From: SZUA-430 sp040381215
GTDB lineage: Bacteria > Pseudomonadota > Alphaproteobacteria > Micropepsales > Micropepsaceae
NCBI GenBank assembly: GCA_040381215.1
Contig: JBEIHO010000089.1
Location: 1 to 11,717 of the forward strand
Reading direction: 5' to 3'
Length of the DNA: 11,717 bases
In this document: piece after piece, positions 1 through 6,900 of the stretch
How the letters are laid out: every line of letters begins with the position of its first letter
Numbering within the stretch: position 1 is the first letter of the stretch
The notes under the pieces: generated by a model
Database searches by the model: none
Told to the model about the DNA's origin: nothing
Seen by the model: only the letters and a program-made list of their open reading frames with translations
Position numbers and translations under genes: made by a program

Positions 1-696
1 CTGGCAGTCGACCTTGAGGTAGTAATGCGGAATGTCCCGCTTGGAGCTGGTCAGCCGCCGCGCGATGGCCTTGCGCATGGAATCATGCGGCAGCTCGACA
101 TAGCTGTCCTTGGCAAAGAAGAGCCGCGCGTCCGGCCCCGCAGCTGGCGCAGCCGCAGCCGCAATAGGAGCCGCAACAGGAGCCGCCTTCAGGGCACTAC
201 CCTTCCTGAGCGCCACCTCGACATCCGCCGCCACGATCCGCCCATGCGGCCCTGATCCCGTCACGCGCAGCAGGTCGAGCCCGCCCTCGCCAGCCAGGCG
301 CCGGGCCAGCGGCGAGGCAAACACCCGCGTGCCCGTCTCGGCGCGCGGCGCAACAGCCACCGCAGGCTTTGATGCCACCGGCGCGGGGGCCGCCACGGAA
401 GCCTTCACGGGCGCAGCCACCACAGGCGCAGGCTTGGCCGGGGCCACGCTTTCACCCTCCTCGCGCAACTGCGCGATCACGGTGTTCACCTTGACCGCCT
501 CGGTTCCCTCGGCCACCAGCAGGCTTTCGACGATGCCCTCATCGACCGCCTCGACCTCCATGGTCGCCTTGTCGGTCTCGATCTCGGCGATGACGTCGCC
601 CGAGCGCACCTTGTCACCGGGTTTGACATGCCACTTGGCAAGCTTGCCCTCTTCCATCGTGGGCGAGAGCGCGGGCATCAGGATGGGCGTGGTCAT
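1..696 (-). CDS. pdhC: Pyruvate dehydrogenase complex E2, dihydrolipoamide acetyltransferase (N-terminal part)
   Basis: E2 forms the core of the cytosolic pyruvate dehydrogenase complex and transfers the acetyl group from lipoyl-lysine to CoA. The visible 232 residues give one lipoyl domain (about 1-80) with the lipoylated Lys43 in ETDKATMEVEA, then an Ala/Pro/Val/Lys linker (about 84-120). A peripheral subunit-binding domain follows (about 124-163, starting RVFASPLARRLA, with GSGPHGRI). After a second Ala/Pro linker the catalytic domain begins (SMRKAIARRLTSSKRDIPHYY, about 207-226). The catalytic His/Asp motif lies beyond the left edge, so the gene is cut by the window and not visibly broken. 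The ATG at 694-696 lies 5 bases after the pdhB stop, with GGAG inside the end of pdhB as ribosome site, so the two are very likely translationally coupled. The lipoyl domain is a near copy of the one in PdhB. Confidence 0.97.
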   Translation of the reverse strand, partial: MTTPILMPALSPTMEEGKLAKWHVKPGDKVRSGDVIAEIETDKATMEVEAVDEGIVESLLVAEGTEAVKVNTVIAQLREEGESVAPAKPAPVVAAPVKASVAAPAPVASKPAVAVAPRAETGTRVFASPLARRLAGEGGLDLLRVTGSGPHGRIVAADVEVALRKGSALKAAPVAAPIAAAAAPAAGPDARLFFAKDSYVELPHDSMRKAIARRLTSSKRDIPHYYLKVDCQ

Positions 697-701
697 GGCC
701 G

Positions 702-2042
702 TTAGCTCCGATAGCAGACAGCTTTGACCGCCGCCACGATCTCCTCGACCGACGGCAGCGCCAGCTTCTCGAGATTGGCCGCATAGGGCATCGGCACGTC
801 CTTGCCCGTCACGCGCGCCGGCGGCGCATCGAGATAGTCGAACGCATGCTCGACCACTTGCGTCGCGATCTCCGAGGCGATGCCGCAGATCGGCCAGCCT
901 TCCTCGAGCGTGACGATGCGGTTCGTCTTTTTCACCGACGCCACCACGGTTTCCGTGTCGAGCGGTCGCAGCGACCGCAGGTCGATCACCTCGGCCGAGA
1001 TCCCGTCCTTGGCCAGGATTTCAGCCGCCTGCATCGCCATCCCGACGCAGATCGAGTAGCTGACCAGGGTCACGTCCGATCCCGCCTGAACGACGCGCGC
1101 CTTCCCGATCGGCACCAGATGATCCTCGCCGACCGGAACCTCGAAGCTGCGCCCATAGCAGATCTCGTTTTCCAGGAAGATAACCGGATTGGGATCGCGG
1201 ATGGCCGCCTTCAGCAACCCCTTCGCATCGGCTGCAAAATAAGGAGCAACCACCTTGAGCCCCGGCACATGCGCATACCACGCGCCATAGTTCTGGCTGT
1301 GCTGCGCAGCCACGCGCGCCGCCGCGCCATTGGGACCGCGGAACACGATGGGGCACCCCATCTGCCCGCCCGACATGTAGAGCGTCTTGCCCGCCGAGTT
1401 GATGATCTGGTCGATCGCCTGCATGGCAAAGTTCCAGGTCATGAACTCGACGATCGGACGCAAGCCCCCGAACGCTGCACCCACGCCAAGCCCCGCAAAA
1501 CCCTGCTCGGTGATCGGTGTGTCGATCACGCGCTTGGGCCCGAACTCATCGAGCAGGCCCTGGCTGACCTTGTAGGCACCCTGGTATTGGCCAACCTCCT
1601 CGCCCATGAGGAACACGTTGGGGTCGCGCCGCATCTCTTCGGCCATGGCCTCCCGCAGCGCCTCGCGCACCGTGATCGTGTGCATGGCCCCCGCGCTCAC
1701 AGGCGCCGCCGTGATGGAGGGCGCCGCCGCCGCCGGCGGAGCAACCCTCGCCGGAACCGGAGCCGCGACGGGTGCGGCCTTGCGCGGCGCAGGCTTCTCG
1801 TCTTCACCCGTCAGCGTGGCAATCGGCGTGTTCACCTTCACGCCTTCCGCGCCCTCGGCCACGAGAAGCGCCGCCACCACGCCTTCATCGACCGCCTCGA
1901 CCTCCATCGTCGCCTTGTCGGTTTCGATCTCGGCGATGACATCACCCGAGGACACCTGGTCACCCACCTTCACATGCCACTTGGCAAGCTTGCCCTCCTC
2001 CATGGTGGGCGAAAGCGCAGGCATCAGGATTTCAGTCGGCAT
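702..2042 (-). CDS. pdhB: Pyruvate dehydrogenase E1 component, beta subunit, with N-terminal lipoyl domain
   Basis: This is the 446-residue beta chain of the thiamine-diphosphate-dependent E1 heterotetramer, which decarboxylates pyruvate and acetylates lipoyl groups. Residues 1-80 are a lipoyl domain (Lys43 in ETDKATMEVEA), residues 81-118 an Ala/Pro linker, and from about 120 (HTITVREALREAM) the transketolase-like beta fold. Visible landmarks are MGEEVGQYQGAYKVSQGL (146-163), the conserved Glu179 in TPITEQGFAG that activates the cofactor, His248 in AAQHSQNYGAWY, and the C-terminal transketolase domain with VIDLRSLRPLD (352-362). Bacterial E1-beta is usually about 330 residues, so the extra length is the fused lipoyl domain, a fusion known from Sinorhizobium and Zymomonas. 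The gene starts 40 bases after the MAPEG gene with only a weak ribosome site, and ends 5 bases before pdhC. No key residue looks lost. Confidence 0.97.
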   Translation of the reverse strand: MPTEILMPALSPTMEEGKLAKWHVKVGDQVSSGDVIAEIETDKATMEVEAVDEGVVAALLVAEGAEGVKVNTPIATLTGEDEKPAPRKAAPVAAPVPARVAPPAAAAPSITAAPVSAGAMHTITVREALREAMAEEMRRDPNVFLMGEEVGQYQGAYKVSQGLLDEFGPKRVIDTPITEQGFAGLGVGAAFGGLRPIVEFMTWNFAMQAIDQIINSAGKTLYMSGGQMGCPIVFRGPNGAAARVAAQHSQNYGAWYAHVPGLKVVAPYFAADAKGLLKAAIRDPNPVIFLENEICYGRSFEVPVGEDHLVPIGKARVVQAGSDVTLVSYSICVGMAMQAAEILAKDGISAEVIDLRSLRPLDTETVVASVKKTNRIVTLEEGWPICGIASEIATQVVEHAFDYLDAPPARVTGKDVPMPYAANLEKLALPSVEEIVAAVKAVCYRS

Positions 2043-2082
2043 GGCTCGGATCTCGCAGCAAGCAGTCGCGATGAAGTTGGGT

Positions 2083-2490
2083 CTAGGCCGCGGCCGGAAC
2101 AGCCATCAGCACGGCGGCCAAAACCATGATCGTGCCGATGATCCCGACACCCCAGGCCAGAGGACGAACCTTCGGCCAACCGGCCAGATAGATCACGGCA
2201 TGCGCCACCCGCGCATAGAAGAACAACTGCGCGCCCCACACCGTCAGGTCGTTGGATACACCCAGATGCGCCGCAATCAGCACCAGCGGCGCAAACAGCG
2301 TCAGGCCCTCGCGATGATTGTCGACGCAGCGCTTGGTGCGCGCCTGCCAGGCCGAGGGCGCCTTCATGTCGTCGCGATGTCCCGCCATGACATCAATCCC
2401 CTGCGCCTGCACACCGGCTGCACCCTGGATGAAGATCAGCACGAACAGCAACGCAACGCTCAACGCCAGCATCAGAAGTTCAATCGGCAT
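2083..2490 (-). CDS. MAPEG-family small membrane protein inside the pdh cluster
   Basis: This 135-residue integral membrane protein has about four hydrophobic segments (roughly 2-22, 64-78, 85-104, 112-131). The loop after helix 1 is polar, and RTKRCVDNHREGLTLFAPLVL (51-71) has the Arg..Asn..Glu pattern that MAPEG proteins use at the start of helix 2. MAPEG covers microsomal glutathione transferase and related eicosanoid/glutathione enzymes, but most short bacterial members have no assigned reaction, and I cannot say whether this one binds glutathione. The start is firm: AAAGGAGA sits 5 bases before the ATG. The gene follows pdhA by 33 bases and precedes pdhB by 40 bases on the same strand, so it should share the pdh transcript. 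Nothing in the sequence links it chemically to pyruvate oxidation. It differs from the other MAPEG protein at 8399-8791. Confidence 0.88.
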   Translation of the reverse strand: MPIELLMLALSVALLFVLIFIQGAAGVQAQGIDVMAGHRDDMKAPSAWQARTKRCVDNHREGLTLFAPLVLIAAHLGVSNDLTVWGAQLFFYARVAHAVIYLAGWPKVRPLAWGVGIIGTIMVLAAVLMAVPAAA

Positions 2491-2523
2491 GGTTCTCTCC
2501 TTTGGGTAAGGCGTGACAGGCGA

Positions 2524-3531
2524 TCAGTGAACGATATCGGTCCAGAGCTCGGCAGGATCGGGCTCGGGCGAGGTCTGCGCAAACTCGGCCGCGTGGTTGA
2601 CGACGCCGCGGATTTCCTTGTCGATTTCCTTGAGGCTTTCCTCGGTCGCAAGCCCGCTCTCGACCAGCACCTGGCGCACATGGTCGATGGGATCGCTTTT
2701 CTCGCGGACCTGGTCGACCTCCTCGCGCGTGCGATACTTCGCCGGATCCGACATCGAATGCCCGCGATAGCGATAGGTCTTCATCTCGAGGATATAGGGC
2801 CCGTTGCCTTCACGGCACCATTTCACCGCCCGCTCGCCCGCGGCCTTGACCGTCAGCACGTCCATGCCGTCGACCTCTTCGCCGGGAATGTTGAACGACA
2901 CGCCGCGCCTGTGCAGGTGCGTCTCGGCGCTCGCGCGCTGGACCGACGTGCCCATGGCGTACTGGTTGTTCTCGATGATGTAGATCACCGGCAGCTTCCA
3001 GAGCGCCGCCATGTTGAAGCTCTCGTAGACCTGCCCCTGGTTCGCAGCCCCGTCCCCGAAATAGGTCAGGCACACCCGGTCATTGCCGCGGTACCAGTTC
3101 GAGAACGCAAGCCCGGTCCCCAGCGGCACCTGGGCGCCCACGATGCCGTGCCCGCCGAAGAAGTTCTTCTCGCGGCTGAACATGTGCATCGAGCCGCCCT
3201 TGCCGCGCGAATAACCGCCGCTGCGCCCGGTCAGCTCGGCCATCACGCCGGCCGGATCCATCCCGCACGCCAGCATGTGCCCATGGTCGCGATAGGCGGT
3301 GATGACCTGGTCGCCCTCGCCGATCGCCGCCTGCATGCCGACCACGACCGCTTCCTGGCCGATATAAAGATGGCAGAACCCGCCGATCAGCCCCATGCCG
3401 TAGAGCTGCCCCGCCTTCTCCTCGAAGCGCCGGATCAGCAGCATCTCGCGATAGAAATGCACCAGCTCTTCCTTGTTGAGCCGGGGCTTTGCGGCGGCAC
3501 TGCTGCGGGCGGTAGCGTCAGCTTTGGCCAT
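2524..3531 (-). CDS. pdhA: Pyruvate dehydrogenase E1 component, alpha subunit
   Basis: This 335-residue chain binds thiamine diphosphate and, with PdhB, carries out the oxidative decarboxylation of pyruvate. It is full length for the short bacterial/mitochondrial type. Visible motifs are YREMLLIRRFEEKAGQLYG (27-45), HLYIGQEAV (54-62), YRDHGHMLACG (80-90), GGSMHMF (112-118), and the thiamine/Mg motif starting GDGAANQGQ (159-167) and ending IIENN (185-189). The loop YRYRGHSMSDP (253-263) corresponds to the segment that carries regulatory serines in mitochondrial enzymes; I see no kinase gene here. The open frame extends 37 codons further upstream, but the ATG at 3529-3531 fits the family N-terminus and has AGGA 11 bases before it. 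The 135 bases between it and the ftsB-like stop could hold a separate pdh promoter, though I find no convincing -35/-10 pair. Confidence 0.97.
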   Translation of the reverse strand: MAKADATARSSAAAKPRLNKEELVHFYREMLLIRRFEEKAGQLYGMGLIGGFCHLYIGQEAVVVGMQAAIGEGDQVITAYRDHGHMLACGMDPAGVMAELTGRSGGYSRGKGGSMHMFSREKNFFGGHGIVGAQVPLGTGLAFSNWYRGNDRVCLTYFGDGAANQGQVYESFNMAALWKLPVIYIIENNQYAMGTSVQRASAETHLHRRGVSFNIPGEEVDGMDVLTVKAAGERAVKWCREGNGPYILEMKTYRYRGHSMSDPAKYRTREEVDQVREKSDPIDHVRQVLVESGLATEESLKEIDKEIRGVVNHAAEFAQTSPEPDPAELWTDIVH

Positions 3532-3666
3532 GCGTGTATCCGTCCTGAAACCTTTGAATTCCGGCCGATCCTCTAACCCCCATGGCGCGGAGGCGCAAGC
3601 AAAGATCACGCAACAGGCGCCCTCGCCCATATTGCGGTGCAACAGAAAAACCCCAGTGCAGCCGTG

Positions 3667-3975
3667 CTATTTCAGGATGACGACTTCGTCGGCCTCGGTC
3701 AGCCCCAGCCGCGAGCGCGCCTGCTCCTCGAGCATGTCGTCATCGACGCTTTCCGGGCGCATCAGGCTTACCCGACGCTGCAGCGCCAAACGCTCTTCCT
3801 CCAGCTTGCCGAGCTGCGCCTGCTTGGCCTCGACCGCGGCCTGCAGCCGCGACCAGCGCAGCAGTCCATGGTTCCCGAACACGGCGAAATAGGAAAAGTA
3901 CCCGACAAGCGCCAGCACCAGGAGCGGAAAGCTCCAGCCTCGCGTCACCCGTCGAAGAGTCAGACCCTCATCCAT
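3667..3975 (-). CDS. ftsB: FtsB/DivIC-type septum formation initiator protein
   Basis: This 102-residue bitopic membrane protein belongs to the septum formation initiator family, which bridges FtsL and FtsQ in the divisome. The order is typical: a short basic N-terminus (LRRVTRGW), one membrane helix (about 14-33), and a heptad-rich coiled coil in the periplasm (about 40-72, with LGKLEEERLALQRRVSLM). A conserved C-terminal part follows (MLEEQARSRLGLTEADEVVIL, 81-101); the pattern E..AR..LG....DE.V is the family signature. I chose the ATG at 3973-3975. A TTG at 4009-4011 would add 12 residues but has no ribosome site, and neither start has a strong one. In many alphaproteobacteria this gene sits directly between eno and pdhA; here it keeps pdhA but not eno. 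Sequence alone does not separate FtsB from other small DivIC-like proteins, so the symbol is by family. Confidence 0.88.
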   Translation of the reverse strand: MDEGLTLRRVTRGWSFPLLVLALVGYFSYFAVFGNHGLLRWSRLQAAVEAKQAQLGKLEEERLALQRRVSLMRPESVDDDMLEEQARSRLGLTEADEVVILK

Positions 3976-4022
3976 GCCGCGAAGGGACCACGCAGCAACC
4001 GCAAGGGTCAAGGATTTTCGGG

Positions 4023-4037
4023 TTAAGCACCATTAAC
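4023..4037. promoter_or_regulatory. TTAA-N6-TTAAC motif, CtrA-box-like
   Basis: GTTAA and TTAAC form a 5-bp inverted repeat around GCACCA, in the gap between the divergent ftsB-like and DUF4010 genes. The alphaproteobacterial cell-cycle regulator CtrA binds TTAA-N7-TTAA. Here the spacer is 6, one short, so this is a resemblance and not a call. Its place 48 bases upstream of a divisome gene is the only contextual support. Confidence 0.25.
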
Positions 4038-4152
4038 GAATTCGCGCCGTCGCAATACGGTCCGGCCCGTCGCACGATGGCTGCGGCAGGAATTGTCTGA
4101 ACACGCTAGCATGCATTATCGACAGCGCCTCACCGGGACCCGATCAACACCC

Positions 4153-5427
4153 ATGGACATGCAGGACTTCTACCCACGGTTCTTTGCAGCCCTCGTGATC
4201 GGCCTTCTGCTTGGCATCGAGCGCGGCTGGAAGCAGCGCACCGAACCCTCGGGCGAGCGCGAAGCCGGCATTCGCACGTTTACGCTCGTCTCCCTGACAG
4301 GCTTCGCTGCCGGCATCGTCGCGGCGACGCAGGGACCGGCGCTCCCGGCGGTCATAGGGGCCGGCATGCTGACGCTCGTCGTCGCCAGCTATTTCAGTGA
4401 CACCGCACGCCATGACGCCGACCGCGGCATGACCACCGAGGTGGCGATCATGCTCACCTATGTGCTCGGGGTCCTGTGCGCAAGCGGCGCACTGACCGAG
4501 GCCGCCATGATTGCCGTGATCGCCGTAGTGCTGCTCGACCAGAAGCCGGTCCTGCACAACTTCCTGCGCAGCCTGCAGCACGTGGAAATCACCGCCGCCC
4601 TGAAATTGCTGGTTGTCGCCGTCGTACTGCTGCCGATCCTGCCGGACCAGGGCTTTGGCCCAGGCGCTGTGTTGAACCCGCGAGAGCTGTGTTGGGCGGT
4701 TGTCGTCATAGCGTCGCTTGGTCTCGCAGGATATGCAGCCATCAGGGCCGCGGGACCCGAACGGGGTGCGCTGCTCATGGGATTGTTCGGCGGCCTCGTT
4801 TCATCCACCAGCGTCACCGTCAGCGCCTCACGCGCGGCCCGCAACGCACCCGCCGCCTCGCTCCCCCTCGCCGCTGCCATCGCCATCGCGCAGTCGATCA
4901 TGTTCGCCCGCATCGCCGCTCTCGTCTATACGCTGAACCAGGCGCTGTTCGACGTCGTGCTCCTGCCATTGGTCCTGGGCTGCATCGTCTCGCTTGCAGG
5001 CGCAGGCATCCTCGTCCTGCGGGCGCGCAGTGCCGGCAACAGCGCCGCCTTCGAGGCCGGCGACGCCGACAGCCTGGGCATCGCGGTCCGCTTCATCGGC
5101 TTCGTCGCCGCCATGCTGGTGGTTGCCCACTATGCGCAGGAATTCGCCGGCGACATCGGCCTCATGCTGTCCGGCCTGCTGGCTGGCGCCATCGACGTCG
5201 ACGCTGCAACCGTCTCCGCCAGCCGGCTCGCCAGCACCACGACGTCCCCCCTCTCGGCCGCCGCCACCACCATCGCGCTCGCCGTCCTCGCCAACAGCCT
5301 CGTCAAATCCGGCATCGCCTTCCGCCTCGGCCCCCCCCACCCTCGGCTGGCCCACCACCACCATCCTCCTCGCCTCCGCCGCCATCACCGTCACCACAGC
5401 GCTCGCGCTAGGGTGACGATGCTTTAG
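4153..5427 (+). CDS. MgtC-like / DUF4010 multi-pass membrane protein with a frameshifted C-terminus
   Basis: This is a polytopic inner-membrane protein of unknown function. Residues 1-130 resemble the MgtC/SapB N-terminal domain (ALVIGLLLGIERGW at 13-26, then GEREAGIRTFTLVSLTGF). Residues about 150-390 are DUF4010: LNPRELCWAVVV, GPERGALLMGLFGGLVSSTS (201-220), IDVDAATVSASRLA and NSLVKSGIAF (381-390). As read, the protein has 424 residues and ends in a tail rich in His, Arg and Pro after residue 393. The other frame over the same bases reads PTLGWPTTTILLASAAITV then TTALALG and stops at 5416, a normal last membrane helix. The switch falls in the C run at 5331-5338; seven C would give an intact protein of 420 residues. 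So the gene is either frameshifted, phase-variable or misread at one base. The ATG at 4153 fits the family N-terminus; a TTG at 4093 is less likely. It is divergent from ftsB. Confidence 0.88.
   Translation: MDMQDFYPRFFAALVIGLLLGIERGWKQRTEPSGEREAGIRTFTLVSLTGFAAGIVAATQGPALPAVIGAGMLTLVVASYFSDTARHDADRGMTTEVAIMLTYVLGVLCASGALTEAAMIAVIAVVLLDQKPVLHNFLRSLQHVEITAALKLLVVAVVLLPILPDQGFGPGAVLNPRELCWAVVVIASLGLAGYAAIRAAGPERGALLMGLFGGLVSSTSVTVSASRAARNAPAASLPLAAAIAIAQSIMFARIAALVYTLNQALFDVVLLPLVLGCIVSLAGAGILVLRARSAGNSAAFEAGDADSLGIAVRFIGFVAAMLVVAHYAQEFAGDIGLMLSGLLAGAIDVDAATVSASRLASTTTSPLSAAATTIALAVLANSLVKSGIAFRLGPPHPRLAHHHHPPRLRRHHRHHSARARVTML
5331..5338 (+). repeat. Run of eight C at the frameshift point of the DUF4010 gene
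   Basis: Eight C follow GG near the 3' end of the coding region. One base fewer restores the reading frame that encodes a hydrophobic final helix and stops at 5416. Homopolymer runs like this are prone to strand slippage in cells and to errors in some sequencing methods; the sequence cannot tell which applies. Confidence 0.9.
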
Positions 5428-5609
5428 AGAAGCAGCGCCAGCTTCCATCGGCTATCGCGAGGGAAAGGCTATGAAGTTTGGTACTCTCGCTCAACGTTGT
5501 AGCCCTTCTCCCGCTTGCGGGAGAAGGGCAATGAAGTTTGGTAATCTCGCTCAACACTGTAGCCCTTCTCCCGCATGGCGGGAGAAGGTGGATCGCTGCG
5601 AAGCAGCGA

Positions 5610-5654
5610 GACGGATGAGGGCCCTTCCTCAGACGCTGCAGGCCCTCATCCGTC
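5610..5654. repeat. 13-bp perfect inverted repeat joining two opposed palindromic elements
   Basis: GACGGATGAGGGC at 5610-5622 is matched by its exact reverse complement at 5642-5654, with 19 bases between. Each arm is the outer end of a larger element that also has a GCGGGAGAAGGTGG box, at 5577-5590 going in and, reversed, up to about 5700 going out. The two members therefore face each other head to head. Their inner stems differ: the left is TCGCTGC-GAA-GCAGCGA, the right a different run rich in GCC/GGC. This points to separate insertions of family members and not one simple inversion. Confidence 0.85.
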
Positions 5655-5705
5655 AGCCGCCGCCTGCCGGCGGCGCCTGCCACCTTCTCCCGCACGCGGG
5701 AGAAG

Positions 5706-5863
5706 GGCTATGAAGTTTGGTAATCTTGCTCAACGTTGTAGCCCTCCTTCCGCTTCGCGGGAGAAGGGCTATGACGTTTGGTAATCTCGCTCAACACTGT
5801 AGCCCTTCTCCCGCTTGGCGGGAGAAGGTGGATCGCTGCGTAAGCAGCGAGACGGATGAGGGG
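5706..5863. repeat. Second copy of a duplicated repeat block (first copy 5467-5622)
   Basis: The order linker, stem-loop, linker, stem-loop, inner hairpin, GACGGATGAGGG occurs twice in the same direction. The first linker of each block carries CAACGTTG and the second CAACACTG, so the blocks match as units and the whole pair was probably copied together. The inner hairpin keeps its stem (TCGCTGC / GCAGCGA) while its loop is GAA in block 1 and GTAA in block 2. Confidence 0.85.
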
Positions 5864-5868
5864 CCCCT

Positions 5869-6897
5869 TCAATACGCGACGGGCTTCTCGCGGAACCTTT
5901 TGGAGATGATGAACTTGACGCCCCGCGAGACGGGGTTGCCGGCGTGCTGGGTCGTGGTGTCGGGTTTGCCGGTAGCGTCGACGTTCCAGAACAACAGCCC
6001 ATCGCCCACCTGCCCGCGCCACGAGAGGCCGTTCGACAGGAAGCGCGTTTCACCGCCGTCATAATCGTCGTTCAGCGCCACCAGAAGCGTGGCGATGCGC
6101 TGGCCGGCGATATCGAACTGCGACGAGGGGCCGGCTGTCGGGTCGAGGAAATCGAAATGCGGCCGGTACTGCTGCCCCACCTCGTATTTGAGGACACCCA
6201 GCATCTCGCCCTGCGCCAGCGTCAGCCCCGCTGCGGCACACAGACGGCGGTTGATGAAATGCATCACCAGGTCTTGCTGGAAGGGATGGATCGTCGCGGT
6301 ACTCGAGGTGCGCAGCTCGCTGCGCAACGATTGCCCGGTCCGCGGATCGATCACGAACGAAGGATGCAGCGACGGCGCCGCTGCCTCGATGAGATAGCGG
6401 CACACCTCGGGCGCAAAGAGGCCCTTCAGCGACCACGCATCAGGCTTGCGCGAAAGCTCAACGCGTTCCGGCAACGGCGCCTCAAGCCCGCCGCCGGCGA
6501 TCATCGCCGCCTGCTGCGCCGCGGCCGTGTCGCCAAGTGCAGCCGCGCGATTGATCAACGCGACAGCCTGCGCTTCGTCGGGCACGCATTCGATCCCCTG
6601 GGCCACAAGCACAGCCAGTGTGCGCAACGCCGCCGTCCCGCCGGCCTCGGCCGTCTCGCGCAGCATCTCGACCGCCTGGCGCACATCACGCGTGCCATCG
6701 ACGCCGTCGAGCAGCAGGCACGCCTTGCTGTAGAGCGCGTCGTGATTGCCGGCGGCCGCCGATTTGGCAAGCCAGGCCCGCGCCTCGGCCTTGCGGCCCA
6801 GGCGCCCGAGCACGGCAAACAGCACATACTGCGCCCGCGCGTCGCCGGCGTGAGCCGCGCGCTCCAGCTCAGCCAGCACCTGCGGCGGGATATTCAT
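5869..6897 (-). CDS. Fe(II)/2-oxoglutarate oxygenase, prolyl-4-hydroxylase-like, with Sel1/TPR-like N-terminus
   Basis: This 342-residue, probably cytosolic protein (no signal peptide) has an N-terminal part (about 1-135) of Ala-rich helical pairs of Sel1/TPR type, for example DARAQYVLFAVLGRLGRKAEA and ALYSKACLLLDG. The C-terminal part (about 150-336) is a prolyl-4-hydroxylase-type double-stranded beta-helix. Its iron ligands are visible as His247 and Asp249 in YRPHFDF and His318 in QHAGNPV; Lys328 in GVKFIISKRF is the usual 2-oxoglutarate anchor. GQRIATLLVALND, GGETRF and GDGLLFWN are family landmarks. It should hydroxylate a protein or peptide side chain using O2 and 2-oxoglutarate, but the substrate cannot be read from sequence. 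The repeats may supply substrate binding. The ATG is 3 bases after the eno stop, with GGAG 12 bases upstream inside eno, so co-transcription with eno is likely. The stop codon touches the repeat array. Confidence 0.93.
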   Translation of the reverse strand: MNIPPQVLAELERAAHAGDARAQYVLFAVLGRLGRKAEARAWLAKSAAAGNHDALYSKACLLLDGVDGTRDVRQAVEMLRETAEAGGTAALRTLAVLVAQGIECVPDEAQAVALINRAAALGDTAAAQQAAMIAGGGLEAPLPERVELSRKPDAWSLKGLFAPEVCRYLIEAAAPSLHPSFVIDPRTGQSLRSELRTSSTATIHPFQQDLVMHFINRRLCAAAGLTLAQGEMLGVLKYEVGQQYRPHFDFLDPTAGPSSQFDIAGQRIATLLVALNDDYDGGETRFLSNGLSWRGQVGDGLLFWNVDATGKPDTTTQHAGNPVSRGVKFIISKRFREKPVAY

Positions 6898-6900
6898 GGA

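Larger units (their letters stand above)
5467..5863. repeat. Nested array of palindromic intergenic repeats
   Basis: This fills the 441-base gap between the convergent DUF4010 and oxygenase genes, and I see no gene in it. Five stem-loops share CCCTTCTCCCGC / GCGGGAGAAGGG arms, at 5503-5528, 5563-5588, 5683-5707, 5742-5768 and 5803-5828. Their loops differ (TT, ATG, AC, TTC, TTG). Four copies of a 32-base linker starting ATGAAGTTTGGTAATCTCGC (or a close variant) lie at 5471, 5531, 5710 and 5771. Two stems continue into GGTGGATCGCTGC, a small inner hairpin and GACGGATGAGGG. The type resembles REP/MITE-like palindromes widespread in alphaproteobacterial gaps. The small open frames across it are by-products of the repeat. 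It abuts the oxygenase stop codon and may act as a transcript-end or RNA-stability structure, but no hairpin is followed by a U run. Confidence 0.93.

Noticed and set aside
1606..3576. A 656-codon plus-strand open frame over pdhB, the MAPEG gene and pdhA
   Set aside because: It is antisense to clear genes, with low-complexity composition. It arises because GC-rich genes seldom hold stop codons on the other strand.
3532..3642. An upstream extension of pdhA by 37 codons
   Set aside because: It does not resemble the E1-alpha N-terminus; the ATG at 3529-3531 has an AGGA and fits the family.
4476..5411. A 311-codon plus-strand frame inside the DUF4010 gene
   Set aside because: It is very rich in Arg, Pro and His and overlaps the real frame. 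Only the other frame that ends at 5416 matters, as the true C-terminus.
5467..5863. CRISPR-like array
   Set aside because: The repeats have about 60-base spacing, but the spacers are themselves repeated and the units are palindromic intergenic elements; no cas genes are present.
5471..6064. Several small open frames in the repeat region with similar N-termini
   Set aside because: Their likeness comes from the repeated linker and hairpins; they cross palindromes and have no sensible protein composition.
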